Assembly (NCBI GenBank): GCA_016202795.1
Contig: JACQNY010000041.1
Location: forward strand, 1-5,897
Direction: 5' to 3'
DNA: 5,897 nt
Source: Candidatus Aenigmatarchaeota archaeon
GTDB taxonomy: Archaea; Aenigmatarchaeota; Aenigmatarchaeia; JACPZZ01
Both the position numbers and the translations under genes were made by a program. This document shows positions 1 through 5,222 of this stretch, piece by piece. Position 1 is the first letter of the stretch. Every line of letters starts with the position of its first letter. Under the pieces are notes generated by a model. That model saw only the letters and a list, made by a program, of their open reading frames with translations, was not told the DNA's origin and made no database searches.

Positions 1-50
1 ATATCGTATACTGTATCGATATGCTTCAGTTCACGACGGTATGCTTCAGT
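1..50 (-). repeat. Tandem/palindromic repeat element downstream of pcn (cut by the window edge)
   Basis: Positions 17-30 (cgatatgcttcagt) and 37-50 (cggtatgcttcagt) are a 14-nt repeat with one mismatch and a 20-nt period. Positions 1-6 (atatcg) and 17-22 (cgatat) are inverted repeats around the 10-nt centre 7-16. Positions 6-30 match the reverse complement of 1848-1872 at 23 of 25 bases. Read on the pcn strand, the element begins 18 nt after the pcn stop as two ACTGAAGCATAYCG units. The left arm probably continues outside the window. Function unknown: it could be a 3' RNA structure, a DNA-binding site or a dispersed extragenic palindrome. Confidence 0.75.
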
Positions 51-68
51 CTGCTATGGCGTTCCTTA

Positions 69-821
69 TTACTCGATCATATGCGGCGCAAGGACAAAGG
101 ACATTTTGAATTTGTCGCCGCTGCCGAATTCCATTTTCATGGGAAAATCAGAGGAAAATTTTATGCCCGCCGTATCCGCGAGTTTCGTGGCCTTTACCAT
201 TTTTTTTAAGTAGTCTAGAGGGTAGCCGGATTTCGTGTTATTCGTTAACTCGAGTTTAACCAGCGAAGGATTGCCTTTTTCCAGCTCCAATTCGGTTATC
301 GAAGAATCCCCTTCCGACCTTATTTTAAAGCCTTCCGAAGACGCCTCAAAAATAACTATGTCCGAAATTATCTCTGCGTCCGCGATCCCTTCGGCCAGCA
401 CATCAGACTTTAATTCAACCGAAGATGAGAACTCAAGTTTATCGGTCGGCGGTAGCTCGGATTCAACCATATCGATTATCGGAACCTCAAAACGGCGCGT
501 CGACGCGCCGGCTATTATCACCTTTAACCTGTTTTTTCCGTCCTCTTTTTTAAGCGTTAGCTTGTCGCCTGCCGAGGCGCGGCGCAAGACTGAAACGAAA
601 TTATTCATGTTTACGCCAACCGAAGTGTCTTCTGTTACTTCAAACTTTTCAAAGGCCGCCGTCGCTATGCTTAAATCAACCACAGCCACCAGGGCGCGGT
701 CTGCAGCTACGAATTTCAAACCGCTTTTGCTTATACGGAAAATTCCCTCGTCAATAATTTCCGCTACTATGCCTATTGAATTCTTCAGCATGTCCACGTC
801 CGCAGTTGTTATCTCAAACAT
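69..821 (-). CDS. pcn: DNA polymerase sliding clamp (PCNA)
   Basis: This 250-aa protein has the normal length for a PCNA monomer, a two-domain subunit that trimerises into a ring around DNA and tethers polymerase, ligase, FEN1 and other partners. Family signatures visible include GLKFVAADRALVAVVDL (about 34-50) in the first domain, the interdomain connecting loop around 114-130 (PIIDMVES region), YPLDYLKKMVKA (200-211), DFPMKMEF (225-232) and a C-terminal LAPHMIE tail corresponding to the usual APRIE-type end. The ATG at 821 overlaps the TGA of the upstream OB-fold gene (ATGTTTGA), and a GGAG-type ribosome site lies about 10 nt upstream, so translation is probably coupled. Stop is TAA at 71-69. 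No defect is visible. Identification is by motif recognition and is secure; partners cannot be inferred from the sequence. Confidence 0.96.
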   Translation of the reverse strand: MFEITTADVDMLKNSIGIVAEIIDEGIFRISKSGLKFVAADRALVAVVDLSIATAAFEKFEVTEDTSVGVNMNNFVSVLRRASAGDKLTLKKEDGKNRLKVIIAGASTRRFEVPIIDMVESELPPTDKLEFSSSVELKSDVLAEGIADAEIISDIVIFEASSEGFKIRSEGDSSITELELEKGNPSLVKLELTNNTKSGYPLDYLKKMVKATKLADTAGIKFSSDFPMKMEFGSGDKFKMSFVLAPHMIE

Positions 822-1146
822 CGACGCCTTTCTCCATGTCCCTGACTTTTTTCAGAAGCTCCATATCAATGCCGTTTACGTTTTGCAGTGATTCTGCGCG
901 CAATTCAAACCCGTTTTCCGAGGCGAACACGCGACCGGTTACACGGACATTGTCGCTGGTCTTTAACGATTCCACGTTTATCTCCGGATCCGTCGTTACT
1001 TGAACGCTTCCGAAGCCGTCGTCTATTACTAAAGAATCCGGCCCCAGACCCACAACTTTGCCGACGATCTTCACGCGTATGTCCTTTTCAGGATCAATTT
1101 CGCTTATCGCCTTTTCAATCGCAGGCAGCCTCTTCTGGAAATCCAT
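814..1146 (-). CDS. Small single OB-fold nucleic-acid-binding protein, RPA-like
   Basis: The 110-aa protein has a short helical N-terminus (about 1-20), then one OB-fold barrel: VKIVGKVVGLGPDSLVIDDGFGSVQV (25-50) gives the paired strands and Gly-rich turn, followed by DNVRVTGRVF (65-74) and FELRAESLQNV (79-89). A charged C-terminal helix follows (95-110). This pattern is typical of archaeal replication-factor-A-like and tRNA_anti-like single OB proteins that bind single-stranded DNA or RNA. It is the first gene of a unit with pcn and overlaps it by 8 nt. That position supports a replication or repair role, for example as a small RPA-like subunit, but this is inference from context. No zinc finger or second OB fold is present. 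The ATG at 1146 is the natural start: it lies about 36 nt downstream of a good TATA box, and nothing upstream in frame extends the domain. Confidence 0.82.
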   Translation of the reverse strand: MDFQKRLPAIEKAISEIDPEKDIRVKIVGKVVGLGPDSLVIDDGFGSVQVTTDPEINVESLKTSDNVRVTGRVFASENGFELRAESLQNVNGIDMELLKKVRDMEKGVDV

Positions 1147-1178
1147 TAAAAATCAACAGTTTTAATTTATCTCTTAAC

Positions 1179-1190
1179 TTTATAAATCTC
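1179..1190 (-). promoter_or_regulatory. TATA box/BRE for the OB-fold-pcn unit
   Basis: The minus strand reads CCGAGA-TTTATAAA: a purine-rich BRE-like stretch followed by a strong archaeal TATA box at 1186-1179. Its centre is about 36 nt before the ATG at 1146, which places the transcription start near 1156 and gives a leader of about 10 nt. The TATA octamer is a perfect palindrome, so it could also serve the divergent DUF655 gene, but the plus-strand flank lacks a purine-rich BRE. No transcript data are available. Confidence 0.6.
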
Positions 1191-1218
1191 GGGAATGACT
1201 ATGAATAAAGCAGCCGTG

Positions 1219-1226
1219 TTTATATA
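1219..1226 (+). promoter_or_regulatory. Possible TATA box before DUF655
   Basis: TTTATATA lies 20 nt (centre to A) before the preferred ATG at 1242. This is somewhat closer than the usual 26-27 nt, so initiation would fall just inside the gene. The palindromic TATA at 1179-1186 is an alternative that would give a leader of about 30 nt. Which of the two drives DUF655 is unresolved. Confidence 0.35.
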
Positions 1227-1241
1227 CAGTTGGTGTGTTCG

Positions 1242-1796
1242 ATGAGAGACGAATGGGTTATTGTCATAGATTTCCTCCCCCGGGGACGGGTTGGTATGCA
1301 ACGCTCCGAACCGATAGCGCAGACGATTGGTGAGAAGTATTTCTCCCTTTTGGAAGTGATACCCAGGGAAGATATGGAGCTCAAGGTGGGCGAACGCGTT
1401 TACATCGGCGAAGGAAAACGCGACAGGGTCAAATACATCCACGGCCGCATGAACTATTCAGACCTAACCGTGTCTTCAAAACAGGAATTGCAGAACGTTG
1501 TTGAAAAGCTTGTTGACGCTGACCAGAAAAGGTTCGTTGATTTCTTCTCAAAAGCCGGACCTGTTACGAACCGTTTACATCAATTAGAACTAATACCCGG
1601 TGTCGGCAAAAAACATCTCTGGGCCATAATCGAGGCGCGTAAAGAGAAACCGTTTGAATCTTTCGCCGAAATATCAAGCCGCGTCAAAATGCTTCCGGAT
1701 CCGAGGAAAATGATAATAAGGAGAATTCTTGACGAACTCGAGGACAAGGATAAATACAAGCTTTTCGTGGCCGGCAATATTCCGAGACAGCAATAA
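1242..1796 (+). CDS. DUF655 family protein: OB/S1-like N-terminus plus helix-hairpin-helix
   Basis: This 184-aa protein belongs to the archaeal DUF655 family. The N-terminal part (1-70: EWVIVIDFLPRGR near 4-16, ELKVGERVYIGEGKRDRVKYI near 46-66) looks like a small beta-barrel. The C-terminal half carries LHQLELIPGVGKKHLWAII (112-130), a helix-hairpin-helix DNA/RNA-binding motif, with the companion PFESFAEISSRVKMLPDP (137-154). The precise role is unknown; the family is usually assumed to bind nucleic acid. ATG 1242 is preferred because the conserved N-terminus begins there and GGTG at 1232-1235 can act as ribosome site. In-frame TTG 1230 and GTG 1233 would add only four residues or fewer. It precedes ksgA, a neighbour pair common in archaea, which suggests a ribosome or translation link by inference. 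Confidence 0.88.
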   Translation: MRDEWVIVIDFLPRGRVGMQRSEPIAQTIGEKYFSLLEVIPREDMELKVGERVYIGEGKRDRVKYIHGRMNYSDLTVSSKQELQNVVEKLVDADQKRFVDFFSKAGPVTNRLHQLELIPGVGKKHLWAIIEARKEKPFESFAEISSRVKMLPDPRKMIIRRILDELEDKDKYKLFVAGNIPRQQ

Positions 1797-1799
1797 ACG

Positions 1800-1836
1800 G
1801 GTCTGGAAGACCAAAAATACTTTGGGGTTTCCAAAG
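1800..1836 (+). other. Two small hairpins in the DUF655-ksgA gap
   Basis: Right after the DUF655 stop, ggtct (1800-1804) pairs with agacc (1808-1812) around a 3-nt loop, and ctttgg (1820-1825) pairs with ccaaag (1831-1836) around ggttt. A second agacc at 1835-1839 could compete for ggtct. Together with the larger dyad at 1851-1882, this makes nearly the whole 105-nt gap foldable. No U-tract follows, so this does not look like a typical archaeal terminator. Each stem is short enough to occur by chance. Confidence 0.35.
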
Positions 1837-1847
1837 ACCTCCGGCAA

Positions 1848-1882
1848 ACTGAAGCATACCGATACAGCATACGGTATGCTTC
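1848..1882 (+). repeat. Perfect 11-bp inverted repeat with 10-nt centre; second copy of the pcn-distal element
   Basis: gaagcataccg (1851-1861) and cggtatgcttc (1872-1882) are perfectly complementary around atacagcata (1862-1871). Positions 1848-1872 match the reverse complement of 6-30 at 23 of 25 bases. The dyad ends 19 nt before the ksgA ATG and begins about 50 nt after the DUF655 stop. It could be an RNA stem affecting ksgA translation or mRNA processing, or a two-fold DNA-binding site with half-sites 21 bp apart. Confidence 0.8.
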
Positions 1883-1901
1883 TTGCTAACAGGGATTTGG
1901 A

Positions 1902-2726
1902 ATGTACGATATAAAAAAATTGCTTTCTTCGATGGAAATCAAGCCTTCGAAAAAGCTGTCTCAAAATTTCCTAATAGATGAGAATGTCATAAATTCTGAA
2001 GTTAGCTTCGCCAATTTGTGCCGTGAAGACATAGTCCTAGACATAGGCGCGGGTTTTGGTTTTCTTACCGAAAAGCTTTCCGAAAAGGCGCGCAAGGTTG
2101 TTGCCGTCGAACTGGATAAAAGGCTTGCGTCTTACCTGAAAACGCGCTTTGAAAAAAGCGTGAACATCGAGATCGTGCAGGGTGACATACTGGACCTTGT
2201 ACAAAAAATTGATTTCGACAAGGTTGTTGCTAACATACCTTATGAAATATCCTCGCAGATAACTTTTGCGCTTTTGGAGAAAAATTTTAAACTGGCAATA
2301 GTATGCTACCAGAAAGAATTCGCCGAACGGATGGTCGCTAAACCAGGCACCAAAGAGTACTCGCGCCTTTCCGTGATGACAAATTATTTCGCAGATGCGG
2401 AGATTATGATGGCCGTTTCCAAGGAAAGCTTCTATCCCCAGCCGAAAGTTGATTCGGCTATAGTCTCACTAAAGCCTAGAAAAGAAAAACCGTACAACTT
2501 AAATGACGAACAGTTTTTCTTTAAAATCGTCGCGTTGTTGTTCCAGCACAAAAAACAGACTGTGCGAAACGCATTGGTCCATTCCTCGAAAATTCTTAAG
2601 TTGAACAAAAAGGAATTAAGATCTGTTAAACTTTCAGGGCTGGAATCGCGCCGCGTTTTCACCTTGGAAGGCGAGGAAATGGCAGAAATCTCGAAGGTGT
2701 TGGGAAAAAATGCACAAGGTTATTGA
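1902..2726 (+). CDS. ksgA: 16S rRNA dimethyladenosine transferase KsgA/Dim1
   Basis: This 274-aa SAM-dependent methylase should dimethylate the two adjacent adenines in the loop of the 3'-terminal helix of 16S rRNA during small-subunit assembly. Visible motifs are KKLSQNFLID (17-26, the substrate/SAM entry signature), DIGAGFGFLT (47-56, SAM motif I), AVELD (68-72, acidic ribose contact), GDILDL (94-99), NIPYEISSQI (111-120, catalytic motif IV) and FYPQPKVDSAIV (177-188). The C-terminal helical domain (195-270) includes the conserved FQHKKQTVRNAL (214-225). Length is typical of the archaeal form and nothing is missing. The ATG at 1902 follows a modest AGGGA-type site near 1891-1895. The 3' end overlaps the next gene by 17 nt. 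The long structured gap upstream is unusual for an otherwise tightly packed unit. Confidence 0.96.
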   Translation: MYDIKKLLSSMEIKPSKKLSQNFLIDENVINSEVSFANLCREDIVLDIGAGFGFLTEKLSEKARKVVAVELDKRLASYLKTRFEKSVNIEIVQGDILDLVQKIDFDKVVANIPYEISSQITFALLEKNFKLAIVCYQKEFAERMVAKPGTKEYSRLSVMTNYFADAEIMMAVSKESFYPQPKVDSAIVSLKPRKEKPYNLNDEQFFFKIVALLFQHKKQTVRNALVHSSKILKLNKKELRSVKLSGLESRRVFTLEGEEMAEISKVLGKNAQGY

Positions 2727-3024
2727 GCTTTTGAAAAGAATACCGAAAGGAAAAGTTACGACCTACAAAGAACTGGCAAAAGTTGCGAAAACGCATCCGC
2801 GCGCAGTCGGGACAATCATGCACTCAAACGAATTTCCAGCAAAATACCCGTGCTACAAAGTTGTTATGTCCGACGGTCGGATCGGCGGTTATAACGGACG
2901 AATCGATAAAAAAATAAAGCTACTGAAGAAAGACGGGATAATCGTAAAAAATGGCAAAATCGATCTTGGTAAACACATGTTTAAACTGCCAACCAACCAG
3001 CATAAGAAACCAGATAAGAAGTGA
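2710..3024 (+). CDS. MGMT/Ogt-type alkyltransferase domain protein with altered active-site relay
   Basis: This 104-aa protein is only the C-terminal, DNA-binding domain of the O6-alkylguanine-DNA alkyltransferase family, without the N-terminal domain of Ada/Ogt/MGMT. It has IPKGKVTTYKELA (11-23), the HTH with the presumed arginine finger in RAVG (31-34), N40, and the active-site segment YPCYKVV (46-52) followed by GRIGGYNG (56-63). The acceptor cysteine C48 is kept, but the usual Pro-Cys-His-Arg reads Pro-Cys-Tyr-Lys and the usual LLxxEG reads LLKKDG (71-76). By family knowledge, the His and Glu activate the Cys thiolate, so activity may be weakened or changed. The size resembles ATL proteins, which instead lack the Cys. 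The ATG overlaps ksgA by 17 nt with AAGGTG at 2694-2699. The Lys-rich tail overlaps the convergent lipid kinase gene. Confidence 0.85.
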   Translation: MHKVIELLKRIPKGKVTTYKELAKVAKTHPRAVGTIMHSNEFPAKYPCYKVVMSDGRIGGYNGRIDKKIKLLKKDGIIVKNGKIDLGKHMFKLPTNQHKKPDKK

Positions 3025-3586
3025 CGCCGACGACCAAAGGAACCGAAAAATTGTCATTGATTTTCGTGTCAAAAGATTCAATTAACATGCCCACGAACGA
3101 AGCGAACAACGCCATCTGCAAGTTTGTTATTAGCGTACAGGCTGCTGTAGACGCTACGAAACCGGAAACTGAGCCTTCCCACGACTTGGACCGATTATGG
3201 AATAGCCTATTTTTGCCGAGCGCTCTTCCTACTATGGTCGAAATGCCGTCGCCCACGCAAAGCACAATTATCGAAAGCGACGCTATTTTCGCAGGAAACA
3301 GTAGCACTATCACGCCTATGCTGACAAAAAAGCTTATCGCTCCGTAATAGCGCCTGTGACCTTTCCTTTCAAGAAAATCCAATACGCCTCTTAAAGCCCT
3401 CAGGAACCTTCCTAAAGGCGTTGCGTCCAATGCGCTGACAACAAGCGGGTAGACGTAAAGGCTAGCCGCTAAAAGAAAGAACAACGCCGCTGTTTTTCCG
3501 GCTCCTAGCTGGTAGAGAATCGGAACCGCCAATACGCCCGCTACATGGACAACCTTTCTTAGGAACTCCCCAAAACTAAACGCCAT
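2981..3586 (-). CDS. CTP-dependent lipid kinase family membrane protein (DGK1/SEC59/VTE5 type)
   Basis: This 201-aa polytopic membrane protein has about six hydrophobic segments (roughly 11-28, 32-50, 82-97, 100-118, 141-172, 181-200). Family signatures are FLRKVVHVAGVL (8-19, the usual RK-hydrophobic-H start of the first helix), RRYYGAISF (78-86), CVGDGISTIVGRALG (110-124), KSWEGSVSGF (134-143) and INDNFSVPL (176-184, the usual DDNxxVPL). Known members phosphorylate dolichol, phytol or diacylglycerol using CTP. In an archaeon, a polyprenol/dolichol or isoprenoid-alcohol substrate for glycan carriers or lipid salvage is plausible, but the substrate is not readable here. The ATG at 3586 sits 27 nt from a TATA box centre, consistent with a leaderless mRNA. 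The last 44 nt overlap the convergent alkyltransferase gene. Confidence 0.85.
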   Translation of the reverse strand: MAFSFGEFLRKVVHVAGVLAVPILYQLGAGKTAALFFLLAASLYVYPLVVSALDATPLGRFLRALRGVLDFLERKGHRRYYGAISFFVSIGVIVLLFPAKIASLSIIVLCVGDGISTIVGRALGKNRLFHNRSKSWEGSVSGFVASTAACTLITNLQMALFASFVGMLIESFDTKINDNFSVPLVVGVTSYLVSYAGWLAV

Positions 3587-3608
3587 AAAATAATAGTCGC
3601 CGTAATTG

Positions 3609-3619
3609 CTAATATATCC
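3609..3619 (-). promoter_or_regulatory. TATA box for the lipid kinase gene (leaderless)
   Basis: The minus strand reads GGATATATTAG, with the TATA centre near 3613.5. The ATG at 3586 is about 27 nt downstream, so transcription would begin at or next to the start codon. No ribosome site is visible between them, which agrees with leaderless translation. Confidence 0.55.
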
Positions 3620-3637
3620 GACTGTCTGGTTGAACTG

Positions 3638-3645
3638 CTTTTATC
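3638..3645 (+). promoter_or_regulatory. TATA-like box for the endonuclease IV-like gene (leaderless)
   Basis: CTTTTATC is centred about 27 nt before the ATG at 3668, and no Shine-Dalgarno sequence precedes that ATG. Spacing fits a leaderless transcript. The box is weaker than the divergent one at 3609-3619. Confidence 0.45.
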
Positions 3646-3667
3646 CGAAAACCACCAATACTATACT

Positions 3668-4603
3668 ATGATACTTGACCAGGAACGCAAAAGAAACCTC
3701 AAAATCCAGGAGAGGTCAGGCATAAACATAGGCCTGAAAGACAGTTTTCGCGAGGTCGAGTTGGTCGTTCCGAGCCAGTTTGGCAGCGTCGTTGAAACTC
3801 TAAAAACCTGCTACAAATTCGGTTTTCGCTCTCTGGTTGTTCCGCAGAACGTGTTAGCCGCACCGAACAACCCGAAAAGCTTAGTTAGCATGTCCGGCCT
3901 TTACAAGGAAATTTATACTGGCCTGCTGCAGATCAACCGGACCGCCAAGAAGTACCGCATCGAATTATCCTTTCACGCAGACACTATGACCATACTAAGC
4001 CCGGATGATGCGCGCAAAAAAGAACTGTACCGCGAGGCTGTCCGGGTGTTTTGTCACGCGTCGCACATTTTGGATGGTCGCCTATTCGGGATAAAACCGG
4101 GCGAAGCCAGAGGCATGTACGACAAGGAAGCTGTCCGCGCTGTTGTGCAAGAGTTAAACATAATAACTGACTCTCTCAAAGTCGATACCCCTATCGGAAT
4201 AGAAACCATGGGCAAACTAACCGACATCGGAAGCCTTAACCATATTCTGGAAATTGTGAAAAGCACGCACCAGACCGAACCGCTGATAAACTTCGGTGCA
4301 ATCCACGCGCGCGGCTCTGGCTCGTTAACATCGCAGTTGGACATAGCCAAAATTTTTGACGAGATCGAATCAAAATTAGGGGCCGAATACCTGAAAAGCC
4401 CTATAATGTATTTCTCAACTCTTTCATACGGGCCGTCGGGCGAGACCGGCTCAACGACTATGGCAAAGTCCAACCTCAAGTTCGAGAACATCGCAAAAGA
4501 ATTGATCAACCGCGGCATGCAAGGCACAGTCATAATTGACACGCCAGGAAAGGAAATAGACGCATTGAAATGCATCAAGACAATCGATGAAAACATGAAG
4601 TGA
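3668..4603 (+). CDS. Endonuclease IV-like TIM barrel protein with most zinc ligands lost
   Basis: The 311-aa protein aligns by eye with the archaeal endonuclease IV-like (AP_endonuc_2/xylose-isomerase-like barrel) family: LSFHADTMTIL (100-110), IGIETMGKLTDIGSL (176-190, the usual ETMGK...FGS), INFGAIHARGSG (207-218, usually DFAHxHAR), YFSTLSYGPSGET (248-260, usually HFSGIxY...GE) and VIIDTPGKEIDAL (288-300, usually IIESP...DAL). Compared with E. coli Nfo, H69 corresponds to H103 and E145 to E179. H109 becomes K143, D179 N208, H182 A211, H216 Y248 and E261 D291, and no D229/H231 counterpart is evident. A trinuclear zinc AP endonuclease is therefore unlikely. The frame is intact with its own promoter, arguing for a repurposed or structural barrel, not a decaying gene. 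It begins a unit with cmk. The N-terminal 20 residues precede the first barrel strand and are atypical. Confidence 0.8.
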   Translation: MILDQERKRNLKIQERSGINIGLKDSFREVELVVPSQFGSVVETLKTCYKFGFRSLVVPQNVLAAPNNPKSLVSMSGLYKEIYTGLLQINRTAKKYRIELSFHADTMTILSPDDARKKELYREAVRVFCHASHILDGRLFGIKPGEARGMYDKEAVRAVVQELNIITDSLKVDTPIGIETMGKLTDIGSLNHILEIVKSTHQTEPLINFGAIHARGSGSLTSQLDIAKIFDEIESKLGAEYLKSPIMYFSTLSYGPSGETGSTTMAKSNLKFENIAKELINRGMQGTVIIDTPGKEIDALKCIKTIDENMK

Positions 4604-4654
4604 TGTTTCTTGACCAAAACTTTCCTGCCCTTTCTGGAAAACCATGAGAGACTG

Positions 4655-5218
4655 ATGGAAAACCGTATAAAGAAAAAAGGCCTGACGATAACAATCTCCG
4701 GCCTTTCTGGAATCGGTAAAAGCACGGTGGCCGAGGCTGTCGCAAAAGACCTCTCACTAGAAAAAATCGTCATGGGGGAAATATTCAGGAGCATCGCAAA
4801 GGAACGCAGCATGGAACTGGAAAAATTCTCCGCAACCCGGGAGGATGAAATAGATTATCAGATAGAAAAAAAAAGCCTCGAACTTTCGATGCGCGGCGGC
4901 GTTGTCATCGACGCGCGCATGTCTGGCATGGTCGCAGGGAACCATGCAGATTGCCGTATAATGCTTGACTGCGACATGGAAACAAAATCCGAAAGGGTCG
5001 CAAAGCGCGAAAAAATTAGTGTCACAGAGGCGCGGCAAAAACTTGATGCGCGCGACACAAGCGACTCCGCGAAATATATGAAACTTTATGGAACGGATGG
5101 GTCTGATCCTTCGTTCTACGATGCTATTATAGACACAACAAACATGGACATAGAAACCTCAAAAAAAGAAACCGTGAAAATCGTCAAGCAGATATTGAAG
5201 GACAAAAACCTTGTTTAG
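4655..5218 (+). CDS. cmk: Cytidylate kinase (CMP kinase), archaeal type
   Basis: This P-loop NMP kinase transfers phosphate from ATP to CMP/dCMP. With the ATG at 4655 it is 187 aa, the usual archaeal length. It shows the Walker A loop GLSGIGKST (16-24), VMGEIFRSIAKERSMELEKFS (39-59, the CMP-site segment typical of archaeal Cmk), DYQIEKKSLEL (67-77), VIDARMSGMV (84-93), the lid-like RVAKREKISVTEARQKLDARD (114-134) and YMKLYGTDGSDPSFYDAIIDT (141-161). The P-loop LSGI differs from the common PPGS or PGGS. An in-frame TTG at 4610, preceded by GTGAT (4600-4604), would add 15 residues ahead of the first strand. I prefer ATG 4655 because archaeal homologues begin close to the first beta strand and GAGAG precedes it, but 4610 stays possible. 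It lies 51 nt after the endonuclease IV-like gene and ends in TAG. Confidence 0.92.
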   Translation: MENRIKKKGLTITISGLSGIGKSTVAEAVAKDLSLEKIVMGEIFRSIAKERSMELEKFSATREDEIDYQIEKKSLELSMRGGVVIDARMSGMVAGNHADCRIMLDCDMETKSERVAKREKISVTEARQKLDARDTSDSAKYMKLYGTDGSDPSFYDAIIDTTNMDIETSKKETVKIVKQILKDKNLV

Positions 5219-5222
5219 ATGT

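Noticed and set aside
1..50. Possible CRISPR array edge from the repeated 14-nt unit
   Set aside because: The period is 20 nt with only a 6-nt spacer, the unit is also present as a single palindromic copy at 1848-1882, and no cas gene is in the window.
235..891. 218-codon plus-strand ORF opposite pcn
   Set aside because: It lies antisense to a clear PCNA gene, is Ser/Thr-rich low-complexity sequence and has no ribosome site or recognisable domain.
1524..1547. PIP-box-like QKRFVDFF in DUF655, suggesting PCNA binding
   Set aside because: The aliphatic position is Phe and not Leu/Met/Ile, and as far as I recall the FVxFF stretch is a general feature of the family just before the HhH, so it need not be a clamp-binding peptide.
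4603..4647. ATG overlapping the endonuclease IV-like stop (TGATG) as a coupled start for cmk
   Set aside because: This ATG is out of frame with cmk and reaches a stop after 14 codons.
4629..4712. 11-bp direct repeat cctttctggaa at 4629-4639 and 4702-4712
   Set aside because: One copy encodes part of the P-loop; the match is short and 73 nt apart, so chance is the simpler explanation.
4054..4812. 252-codon minus-strand ORF opposite the endonuclease IV-like gene and cmk
   Set aside because: It spans two well-supported plus-strand genes and the translation shows no family motif; it is a frame shadow.
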